The position numbers and the translations under genes are program-made. From positions 7,395,001-7,459,000 of the forward strand of contig CM072860.1 of assembly GCA_036937835.1 (NCBI GenBank): a stretch of 64,000 nt of DNA. The letters run 5' to 3'. This DNA is from Pampus argenteus (Eukaryota > Chordata > Actinopteri > Scombriformes > Stromateidae). Position 1 is the first letter of the stretch; each line of letters opens with the position of its first letter. Positions 49,940 through 61,600 of this stretch are shown here, piece after piece. The notes under the pieces were generated by a model. The model was not told where the DNA came from. It ran no database searches and saw nothing but the letters and a program-made list of their open reading frames with translations.

Positions 49940-50401
49940 GCTGTGCGCAGCTCCTCAGCCAATCCTCCACAGCGCAAACATCGAGCTGTCAGCCAGACCA
50001 GCGACTCTTTAAAAAACCACCACCTCCACCACACCGCTGTATAATCCCCATCATCTGAGTTCTCCCTGAGTCCAGCCCGCTCAGAGACGTCACGGCTCAC
50101 GGACACGCCTGCAGGCGTTGCATGCAACTGGTGGTGGATTGTCCTGGTGTTCTTGTTCTGTTCTGTAACATAGTGGGAATACAGTCAAAACATTACAGTA
50201 AACTTTTGAAAAAAAAAATTAAAAAAAATATTGAGGTAATTTCTCAAAAAGATCATAAAGACAGTTATCATTATTCATTACAATATATTTAAATTCTTAT
50301 ATAATAATATTACAAATGCATCAGGAATTGTATGTTTTATTTTGGAAACTACAGCAATAGCCAATAATAATATTTATGGACATTTATTTAACTTATATAG
50401 G

Positions 50402-50481
50402 CTACAGTTGCAGTCAAAGGTTTGGACACACTATTTAAGGGAATGAGAAGGAGTATCCAAACTTTTCACTGGCACTGTATG
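50402..50481. mobile_element. Miniature Tc1/mariner-type element (MITE)
   Basis: Left end CAGTTGCAGTCAAAGGTTTG and the reverse complement of the right end CAGTGCCAGTGAAAAGTTTG are clearly related inverted repeats, flanked by TA on both sides, the usual Tc1/mariner target duplication. The whole element is about 80 bp and encodes nothing. Confidence 0.7.
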
Positions 50482-50597
50482 TTTTATTCGTCGCCTGGTT
50501 ATCAAAATATTGCACCCTGCAAAAAAGGTTTTATTCAGATTGTGATTATTTAATAGAATATTAGAATAAGACTTTAAAACGCCATAGGCTATATAAA

Positions 50598-50600
<3 letters not shown>

Positions 50601-50642
<42 letters not shown>
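50601..50642. repeat. (TG)n microsatellite
   Basis: About 20 perfect units between synpo2 and sec24d. Confidence 0.97.
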
Positions 50643-50643
<1 letters not shown>

Positions 50644-51307
50644 AGTTATGTCAGATCCACAAATTTATATGAAAACCACATGTTGACATGTTCTCAATGC
50701 TATAATATACACTCACTTCACTTACTTATTTTTTGTAGCCCTAATTATGAAGTGCCTAATTAATGCATTTAAAGCTATCTGTCATAATTCTCCTCTATTA
50801 TCCTCATGCACATTAAAGCACATTACATGTGTTAAAATGTAGGCTCCGTACTATTGGATTTTTTAATCCTAATAGATAGTGAAAGCTTCAGTGTTCAGGT
50901 AAAGCATGAAGGAAAACTCAGGTCCACATCGCCTGTGCTGACGTGTATGGGTTCCCTCTAGTTCACGCATGCGTACAGCACCATACACCAGTCAGTTGTC
51001 AAGGTAGCTCAAAACACCACGACCAAAACCAGAAGTCCAGCACTTTGCTCTTCAGAATAAAAGCACACTGACGCCTTTTAAAGCGATCATTTGGGCTAAC
51101 AAAACGTCAAAACCGTTAAAATGCTATGAAAAGATACTTTAAAAAACCTAGTATTCTATTTGCTTCATTGTATATTGTTCAAGAACATGTAAACGATATA
51201 AATGTTTTTATGTTGAATTGTATTACCGGAAATTACGTTTATTTGTTCAGCGTTTGACAGACGATTTTCGTCGCGTAACCAACAGCGACCGGCGCTTTGG
51301 TGGAGTT

Positions 51308-51317
51308 TGACGTGGCA
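51308..51317 (+). promoter_or_regulatory. sec24d: CREB3L/ATF6-type element (UPRE), copy 1
   Basis: TGACGTGGCA is a perfect match to the CREB3L1/CREB3L2/CrebA motif (TGCCACGTCA reversed) and contains the UPRE core TGACGTGG. It lies in or just before the noncoding first exon of sec24d, which ends at 51371. From the literature as I remember it, Creb3l2 controls sec24d in zebrafish cartilage. Confidence 0.6.
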
Positions 51318-51722
51318 CTCTACTTCCACTGAGAGCAACATACAGAAGAGGACTCTGCCCCCAATATACAGGTAAATACCAATACGACAACATATAAACA
51401 TGTAGCCAATACGAATATGTATATGGGACGAGGGCATTTATGTTTGAATTATGTGGGCTTCTCGTGCAACGGAAAAGTTAGTAGAAATTTGCGTGCAACT
51501 AGCTAGCAAGATGTTTTCTAACGTTATCAATCAACGCTTGTAGAAGGTGCCGTGTTGTCACATCACTGCGATCTTTCTTTCGATAAGGTGTAGTTAGCAT
51601 TACTTGTAATTGAGAGAAAAGATACTGTACTACAAAAAGAAGACAACATGTGAATCCGTTCAGCTGGATGTGTATTGATACTAGACAGGGATGCTCCGGT
51701 GTTTAGCCATCATAACGGTCTT

Positions 51723-51732
51723 TGACGTGGCA
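51723..51732 (+). promoter_or_regulatory. sec24d: CREB3L/ATF6-type element (UPRE), copy 2
   Basis: A second TGACGTGGCA in the first intron of sec24d, sharing the 12-mer TTTGACGTGGCA with copy 1, 415 bases downstream of it. Confidence 0.5.
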
Positions 51733-52688
51733 ACTCTGGAGAAGTGTCAGACAATAAATTACACCTACTTACGATTAATCATGATTAAGTCTTTGTCGAT
51801 ATACTTTTTTTTAGCCAGGTTACAGCTGTTTGTTATGTCGTAATAGATGTGTTTTATGTTAATAAAAGTCATCAACTTTGTCCTAAAAAATTGACACATT
51901 TAAAACGTCTTCCGGCCCATAGTTTTTATTCTTAATTTTTTTTTTTAAGTCCCGGAAAACAGTAAAACGTACCACAGCCCACCGACAGCTAAAGGCCCAA
52001 AAAGCAACGTTTAAAGATGTGGTTGGTTGTAACTGTGGTAGTCATAATGTCAGAATTAAACAGGGGTAAACACAGCCTTTTATGAAAATGCCCATTGATT
52101 TGTAGTACTGAGAGCAAAACAGAAAAAGCTACTTGGAGATTATATGACCAAAGGCCTGGCAGGGCTGCTTTATCTCTCAATATGCAGTGTCAAAGGTCCA
52201 TGTTACACTAGTGATTACATGAGGTCAAATATCAGGTGTTGTTCAACAAATGGATTTAAGAGTAACGCAAAAATGAGTGTCGAAGAAATGTAATGTTTCT
52301 AATTCTAACAGACAGAAATTAATTTATAGTCCCCTCCCCCCTCCCAAAAAAACAAAACAATTAGCTCTGTGATGTACAGTATTGCAACATGTATGTTCAC
52401 AGAAACCCCAAACACCAGAAGCGCAGTCACACACAGGACACACACAGGACACACACAGGACACACACATGAACTATAGAGTTGTGCATAAGTATGAAATC
52501 CCAGATTACCACAGTTTAACTTTATACATTACAGATCTCAGTGCTCTACCCGCTGCCTGAGCTAGAACACGTCTTTACTTGGTCAAAATTGAATATCATA
52601 TTCACCTTAATTGCATCTTTTCAACTCCACAGATTGTCAGAACCCATTCATCTTGGCATGAGAAGACAGTAACAGCCGTCCCATCAAA

Positions 52689-55600
52689 ATGAGTCAACAG
52701 GGTTATGTTGCTGCACCCCCGTACTCCCAAGCCCAGCCAGGGATGGGAGGCTACCAAGGTGGATTTGGACCTGGTCCCGCGCAGCCCCTCTATGGTCACT
52801 ATGGGGGACCACCGCAGGCGTTCCATGCTGCACCAACAGGTGACCCACTAATCAAACTCTGATCCTCTAAGAACCCTTAAAACATGAACCATGTTTAGAG
52901 TCTAGGAAGAAAACAAGTCAGGTTCCTAAGATTTAAAATTCACAATTATCTACAATTTGTTTATCATATACTCAAACAAATCAGTTGGTTATAATTGCCA
53001 CAATTTCATATGCAGTAAAGCTAATTGGCTAGCTAATTGTAATTCTAAGATGCACTGGCAGCGTCTGGATAGTGAGGACCATACAAATATAATTATGACA
53101 TCTGTTACTCACTGCAGCTATCATGAAATCACCAGTTTCCTCTGCTGCTGGCATGCCTCCACCTCCTGTGTCCAGTCATTACAACCCAAACGTCCAGCAG
53201 AATGGCGCTCATCCACAAAGGTAACAATCTTAACTGAACAGCGATTTGCATGGCTAATGTTATTATTTAATGTAATTTGAAGTCAGCATGAATAGGTTGT
53301 AATTGTGTAGTGCAAAACTAGTGTGTAAAAATGCACTCTGTTATTCAGCTACTGTTTCACTTTGTCATGAATGCATGAAGAAAGAGATCCACTGGTGATG
53401 TATAACAAGAGGCTACTGCTTTAGTCTCGATCATAAATTGTTGCCGTGGTCAGGAAGTAAACAAAAATGATTTTGGAATCATGTTGGCAAAATCTCACAT
53501 CGCTGGTGAAAAGCACATTCAGGTATTAATCACTTTGTCACCATGAGACTACAATGTACCTGCTGTATATTTCTATATCTATGCATATTATTCATTGTTC
53601 ATATTCCCCAGATACCCTGCTCCACCAGCAGCATCTAATGCTTATGGACAACCTCCACAGTCGGCATACAACAACATGGCCTCCCCAGCTCCGCCTCCAG
53701 GGCAGCAGCAGCTCACTAATCAAATGAGTGCTATGAACTTGGGCAACTATGGTAAGTTTGCCATTTACTGATTCATACCATCTGATCAAAAAAAAAAATG
53801 ACACCAAGAATGTACTCACCAAATTCACGATTAATGTACTGTAGCCCCGGGACCCATGCAGAACCCTCCTCCTGCACCAGGCTCTGTAGCCCAGCAGCCT
53901 TTCCAGATGGCCCCTCCTCCAGCAATGGGCCAGCCACAGATGCCTCCACCACAGTCACCTCAGACAAACATGCCAATGGCAGGCCCTCAGATGGGAGGAC
54001 CGCCGATGGCAGGCCCGCAGATGGGAGGACCACCGATGGCAGGCATGGGTAGACCCTTCCCTGGGCCACCACCTCCAGGTGCTGGAGGCTTCCAACAGCC
54101 TGGTCCCGGAGCTGCTGGTCCACCTGGATACCCACAGCAATCAGGTAACTTTAACCCTGCTTACCAAAGTAAATTGAACTCACACCAATAAAGAAGAATC
54201 TTTAAATGAATATGACAGCTTTTTTGACATATGGTTGTATTAGTTACCCACTGGTAGTGATACTGACACATTGTCTCAGGGACAGATGTATGTCTTTGAT
54301 CCTTGATTTTTCTTGCAGACTGCTCTCTATTTTAAAGCCATTTACAGTAGACATTTAGTCAACTAGATAGAGCTCTGCACAGAGTTCAGACAGTTTTACA
54401 CCATAGACAATAAATATCAACTAATAGCCACACTGTCCTCTTTAATGTTCAGGTCAGTTTGGGGGACAAATGGCTGGGCCTCAGCCAGGCATGCCAGGGA
54501 GCTTCCCTGGAGCACCAGCCCCAATGGCTGGCCCACCTCAGAAGAAACTGGATCCTGACTCTATCCCCAGCACAGTGAGTAGACAACTAATCCTTCTGGG
54601 ACTGCAGACCTGCACATACCAACATACCGCATATGTCATTTCACATTTTCTGCCCTGATCCAGCAGCTTATTAATTCCTAGAAGGACCTAAAGTTGATGA
54701 ACATTGCTTATGTGTTTGCCATGTACTTTGGCTTCCTATTAATGTTTGGTATCTTTCAAAGAACTCTAAAGGAATCAGATTGTACTGTTTTTAGACCCAA
54801 GTCATTGAGGATGACCAAGAAAAACACAAAGGAAAAGTCTTCACCACAAACTTCAGAGGACAAGTTCCACCTCTGGTCACCACTGACTTCACAGTACAGG
54901 ACCAAGGTAACCCTAAATAACACTTTAAACTCTCTTCAAGCACACGTTGTAGCACATGTTCATCACATCTGTAACAACATCTGTATCCCCAACACATTGT
55001 TTTGAAAGAACCTTTTTTCTTTTGTTTCTACAATTCCTACATATGTATACAGCTGTTGTAATTGTTCATACTGATACAAATCAAGTTCAGTAATATATAT
55101 ATATGTCATTTGTGATTGTGACTTTTTATTGGCTTTGAAACTTTTCTTTGGGATTATAATTATTGACTATTTCTGGTAAGGGTAAAATAAACGGAGAGAA
55201 CTTAACAGTCCTTACTTCTTTCTAAGGGGAGTGGCACTAGAAATGTGCTCTGTCATGATATTGAGGTCATTGACCCTCCTTTTTGTTAATCTCAGGCAAT
55301 GCCAGTCCCAGGTTCATACGCTGCACCACCTACTCCTTACCCTGCACCATTGATCTGGCCAAACAGTGCCAAGTGCCCCTGGCTTCTATCATTAAACCCT
55401 TTGCCAGTTTGCCAAAGAATGAGGTAAGTCGTGGTTTTACTTATAACTTGAAAGCCAGCTGCACACGTTCAAATAACATCAACAAAACATAATCATCTGC
55501 TAAAATAAACAAGAAAGACTGAATTGATTCTTAACATCTTTTCTGTGAAATAAGCACATTTCCCTCGTGTGCTGCAAGTCCAGCTGTTACAAGAAACGTT

Positions 55601-58600
55601 TTGATTATGTTAGTCAATTTGCTGGTCTAGATGTTCTCACATGGATACCATACATCTGTTCAATCAGTGTACTTTTGGCATGTCCATGCACACCCTGAAA
55701 GAAAGAACAAATAAGACAATGCAAATCTTCTTGAGCGGGTCCAAATTCTATAAATGGGAAATATTGCATACAAAACTGTTCATAGTACACCAAAGTTTCT
55801 AACTGCTAGTGAGTACTGTGTATTTTGAATTTGAGATGAAACTGAAAATAACTTTCATCATTTCATTGATGCCTTATATTCTGGAGTTAACCTCAGGAGT
55901 TAATTATAGCATTTCTTTTTTTTTTCTCTATGAGTGCCTACTGATGCATTATATGACAGATTGGTCAAAACAAATAACCACAATATAGTCACAATCACCA
56001 CATTTAGTGCTCTTTTGATGGATGTACTACTAAGTACTGTACAAGGTAATTTGTCCTGTGAATGACCTCCTTTTGGATCATGTGTGGTCCAAGATATTTT
56101 CCCCTCCACTCGCCTTCTCCCAGACACCAATAGACCTTTTTAGGCAATGTTAGCTTTCTCTCTAGCTGGCCTCAGACTAATTAGCTAATCTCAGATCTGC
56201 TGGAAGAAGAAAGGAGGTTTAACTTAAGTGTGTTGCACTCTCAGATTTGATTCCACCCAGTACAACATGAAGTATATTCCCATCGGAAATATATCAAAAC
56301 AGTAAAAACTAATCAGTGCTCTGAATTTGGACATAGCTAAGAAGTGCACATTGTTGTGCTTGGATGTCGTATATATTGTTTTTTTCCACATAGAGTTTGT
56401 TAACTGCACTCGGTAAACAGCCTTCAGATACTGTAAACACTTTTACTGTTAAGTCCAAAGTCTAATAATGCACCTAATAGCTGCCATGTCTGCATGCGTT
56501 TTATGGAAATTCACAGGAGTCAAATAATTTTAATTTATATTATGTCAAAACCCTAAAGTTATAAGGTTAAGACAGTGTCTCTAATCTGCAGGCCTGCATG
56601 CAGTGTCTTGGTATATTAAACAGCTTCATGCTAAGCATTGCAAAGCATTGCAAGCACAATAAACACATGTTCTGATTGCATGCAACAATAGTTATAGTTT
56701 AGCTATCATGGAATCACTGATGCTTTGAACAGAGCAGTGTTTATACGGCCATACAAAATGTGCTAAAATATGCGTCTAAGTAAACATTGAATTGGTGAAA
56801 ACATGGGAGGCGTAACATGAAATGTGTAGTCACTTACATTTAGTATACACTGTGTTTGATGTCATTTGCAGTCATAGTTAAGATCTTACAGCTGTTACAT
56901 TGCTTTTTGGGGAAAAAAAAGTTACATAAGATTTACTTTTTAACATAATACTGACCATAATGTTTTTTGTATATTGCTGTGCAGACTCCCCTTTATGTTG
57001 TGAACCATGGTGAGACAGGCCCCATCCGCTGCAATCGATGCAAGGCCTACATGTGTCCCTACATGCAGTTCATTGATGGCGGCCGTCGCTACCAGTGTGG
57101 TTTCTGCAACTGTGTCAATGAAGGTACATTACTGTACAACCTCACCCTAAAAATATGCAGCAAGTCATATTTTTAAAATCAAAAGAAGCTGTAAATGTAA
57201 GCAGTTATACATTAAATTGATTTCTTTGTGTTACCCAAGTGCCAGTCTTCTATTTCCAACATCTTGATCACATGGGCCGGAGGGTGGACTTCTATGAGAG
57301 ACCCGAGTTGTCTCTGGGGTCCTATGAGTTTGCAGCCACTCTGGACTACTGCAAGGTACGGAATAACTCTGCACTTCAAAAGACATTAAGCAAAGTGGAT
57401 TAAATTGATCAATGGCGATAAGCACTTAAATGTAGGGATTGTTTACTGGTCTAAAGTAGAGTTCATGCATAGACGATTCAGAACAGTCAACTTGACATTG
57501 ATGATCCTCAGTGGAGTTTATCAGGACTATTATGGAGCAATTTATTGGATTGCTGAGTTTTTCTCTAGGGCCTTTCAGCGGGCACCTTGCATTATTCAGC
57601 ACACACTGACTATATTGCTCTTTTGAAAACTCTAAAAGGACTGATGCTAATCAACTTCATGTCCCCATGGAGGCTGGGGCTGTTGAGAATAACACGGAAG
57701 GGTCAGAGTAAGTTGGCAAAGCTGAGTCACTCCATTGGCCTACTTTTGCTCTGTTTATTAAGACTTATAAACAGCCTCTGCAGGCCAGCTATTAAACAAA
57801 AAGCCTGCAAGGTGAGTTTCTTTCATGGGTTGTAACTGTGGAAACATAACAATAGCTGCGGTTATGTGAACAGTATTTCTTCAACCTAATTGAAGTCATT
57901 GATCAGATAATTTTCTTACTTAACTGTTTACATGGCTGCTACATAAAGATCTGATAAGATCTGCGTTTACATGACCTAAAGCATTTTATCAGAATATAAT
58001 TGTTTTGACATGCATAAAGTGGTTTACGCATGCACGCTCTGAAGCATCTAATATACTTGAAATATAGAAGAAGAAGAACAACAACAACAACAAGTGATTC
58101 CGCCTGTTAACACAACTTTCAACATGGACCAATCGTTAAATCTTTTTAAGGTTTTTAGCAAAACAGTTGTATTAGCCATGTTTCTGTCTCTCCTGGAAGT
58201 AATGAGAGAAATGAAAAGTGGAGGATATAAGGATGGAGCTCAGATTAACTCTATGCAGGAGAATAGTTTTTAGCACCACTTTCATTACACCTGTTCCTTT
58301 CCACAGAACAACAAGCCTCCAAATCCTCCTGCCTACATCTTCATGATTGACGTGTCCTACAACAACATTAAAAGTGGACTGGTCAGACTGATATGTAACG
58401 AGCTGAAGACTCTGCTGGAAAAACTGCCCAGGTACACATAACGAATCATTAAAACACTCACACGGAACTGTTACTAATTAAATATGCATCTTCTGCTAGA
58501 TAATGTGCCTTCCATCCACAATACTCTTCTATTCCTGGAGGAACTGCACAACTTCCACTATCTCATTTGCCCACGTACATCATATCTTCAGTCGACTCAG

Positions 58601-61600
58601 ACTCCTAGAATCAGTTTAAAATATAAATCCAATGCTGTTAATACACAACCAACACATGCCTTCCCAAAAAAAAAAAAAAAAGTCTCCTCAGGTTTTAAAA
58701 CACCGAGCCAAGTATTTGTTCACATCAACAGAATATTCTTGCGTGAAGTTTTGCAGATGGTGGGTATCGGTTAGGGGCTGCTTAGGCTGCCAAAGAAGGA
58801 AAATATTATAGTGTGTTGGTTCTCATCTCTGACAGGCATCCAAAACGAAAACAAAACAAAAAGGTTTGCTGTAGAGATGGCTCTGGTTTTGCAGTAACCG
58901 TTACTCCGGAAGTCAATTTTTCCATTTATTTATGGAGTAAAGAGTGATATACTTCACCTGGTTACCCCTAAAATAACTTGGGAGCTTTCTTTTCTTCTCT
59001 CCACTTCATTAATGCCAACAGCAATACATCCATATTTGTCTGCTGCCATGACATCATGTTTTAAACACTTAGTCGAAGTGTACTCCGGATAAACCTTCTC
59101 TTCAACTGTGTTTGAATCTTTAACTTTTGTTTTTATAGGCACTCGATCTTCTAGACACTCTGTACTTTTATATGGTTTATATCGTGTTACAGAATTTGCC
59201 AAATGCATGTTTAATTCACTTAAGAAAAAAAACACAAGTCTCCTTTAAGTAAATGCAGATGTAGACTCAAGTCTAAGTCTACAATAACCTCATACATTCC
59301 CTGTGTGTTATTTCTAAACAGTACCTGTGACTTATACATGTTCATAGAGTTGTGCAGTTGCATGTTTACTTCAAAGGGCCTTGATGTGAATGTTGTAAAC
59401 CACAATGCACGTTCCATAGTGTGTCTGCATGATTTAGGAAGAGAGACCTACAAACTGCACTTGGCCGTGTCAGTAAAGAATGCCTTTAAATTACTGTGAT
59501 GCTGAAAGGTTTTGATGTATGGTTTTGGTTCAACCTTGCTACCAGTTCCACACCCCAATTCAGACAGTTCTGGTAAATGTCAGAGTCTTATTTTTTTTTT
59601 TTTTTAAAGTATACCCTTTTTCTGCATATCTGGAGGGATAGTATAAGCCAGACTAAGTTTATAAGAGAGAAGAGAGAAAACTGAAAAACGAATGGCAGCT
59701 ATTACTCACTAGTAAAATAGTTTAATTGTTTCTTTCTCCAACTAATATCGACTTGGATTTTTATAAAATTTCCACTTTTTTTTGGATGCCCACTTTCACA
59801 CAGACACACTCAAACACTAATAATCAATTCCTTATTGGATGTAATTCCACTCCACTCCATATTTGACACGGTTGAGAAATGGTCCTTTAATAGGTGATGT
59901 CCATCTCAAAGATAAACTAGATTCTTTTCTTATGTTTTCCTTCATGCTAGAAAAGTGCCAGATTCAGTCTGAATGATTTTAATGGCAGTAATCATACTGA
60001 CCAGCAGTATGATCTGAGCAGTGACTGCAGGATGACAGCTGGCACAAACATAGCTTCAACATCCTTGTCTTTATGCACTGGACACACATACCTAATGTGT
60101 ATAAAATGTGAAACGACTTACTCGAAACATCCTGGAATTCACAGATGCTTGTTTTCTCTCTCCCTCACTAGAGAGGAAGGCACGGAGAACTCGGCGATAA
60201 AGGTCGGCTTTGTCACCTACAACAAAGTGCTCCATTTCTACAACGTGAAGAGCGCTCTGGCTCAGCCCCAGATGATGGTGGTGTCAGACACGGCCGAGAT
60301 GTTTGTCCCGCTGCTTGATGGCTTCCTCGTCAATTACCAGGATTCGAGAGCTGTTATCTACAAGTGAGACACAGTTTATCATTAAAGAAGAATTGGATTT
60401 CCCTACCTGCAATAGGGGATATATGCAATAGAATTATGTCTCTGGTACATTAAAATACATGAGCATACTATAAGTTAGCTGAGGTTCCCACAATCAAGTC
60501 ATAATCCTGTTCCTTTCATCTCTAGTCTCCTGGACCAGATCCCGAACATGTTTGCAGATACCAACGAGAGTGAAACAGTCTTTGTCCCCGTCATCCAGGC
60601 CGGCGTGGAGGCCTTCAAGGTTAGCCGCAGGGTGACATCTGTCAGCATGACGAGGGAGGGTGTGGCTGCTATAGTTTAGACTAATGTCTATAACATTAAA
60701 GATCAAACACAATTCTGACTGGAAGCTGGTCACAGTTTATTGGCAGAGCAATGTTTTTCAATCTAATTTAACACCCCGGCCTCTTATATTTTAGTCATTT
60801 TTAATCAACGTCAAAAGATTGTTTCAGTTAGTCAAAATATTTCAGATATATTGCTCAAGCCAACCCGTTTAACTAATCTTCAACTAAGCTTCTTTTTTTT
60901 CCCTCTTCTGATATGTTTGTGTTTACTCTAAAGTCCAACAAACCTACACAGTGGTATGAGGTCATTGTTTTGGCGCACAGTAAAGGAAAAGTTCACACAC
61001 ACACAGCTTTTAATTGAAAGCAGTCGTGATATTACACAACACCAAAGAGTCAGTGACTTCTTGTTTATTTTTTCATGCTTATTCGTGTTCATATTTTTAC
61101 AAGTATTACTTACATCTTTATCTTTTCTTCATACATTTATTTTGTATCACAGGGGAGTACTCGGGGAAATAAAGTTTATTATTATTATTGGACTATTTGA
61201 TTCCTCTGTAGGAGTTGGATTTTAAACCTCATGACCTCATAATTTCACTGTAATGCTAGAAAACAACACGTCAGGAAGGAACACGCTACCTACCTTAATA
61301 ATAAGAGAGAGATTATTGAGATATTTTTCCTCATCCTCCTCTTCCCTCCAGGCAGCAGAATGTAGCGGAAAACTCTTCATCTTCCACTCCTCGATGCCCA
61401 CTGCTGAGGCTCCTGGCAAACTGAAGAACAGGGACGACAAGAAACTGGTCAACACGGACAAAGAGAAAGTGAGATACTGTTCCGTGTTGAGCAAAGTTAC
61501 ACTGCAGTTTATTCTCCAAATATAGATTTCTGTCATCTGCCGAGTGAAGAAAAGCAGAGGTCGAGCCAATTTACTTGCAGTAAGCAGAAGAGGGTTTATA

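Larger units (their letters stand above)
49940..51371. promoter_or_regulatory. Divergent synpo2 / sec24d promoter region
   Basis: The synpo2 ATG (49939, minus) and the end of the noncoding sec24d first exon (donor ATATACAG|GTAAAT, exon end 51371, plus) are 1.4 kb apart and transcribed away from each other. A CRE-like GACGTCA lies at 50086-50092 beside the synpo2 leader. Further TGACGT motifs sit at 50939-50946 and 51308-51317. The middle contains a miniature Tc1 element and a GT tract. A CArG-like CTTATATAGG (50392-50401) is one base off the SRF consensus. The start sites are inferred. Confidence 0.6.
51230..52688 (+). other. sec24d: sec24d noncoding first exon and intron 1
   Basis: The first exon ends at 51371 (donor CAG|GTAAAT); its 5' end, somewhere near 51230-51300, is not fixed. 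Intron 1 is 51372-52632. The second exon begins after TTTTCAACTCCACAG at 52633, leaving 56 bases of leader before the ATG at 52689. A short 11-bp repeat (CAGGACACACA, three copies) lies at about 52435-52467. Confidence 0.6.

Noticed and set aside
57405..57835. Open frames in the sec24d intron after 57355
   Set aside because: Not flanked by splice signals that keep the SEC24D frame, and human SEC24D has no insertion here; possibly repeat-derived.
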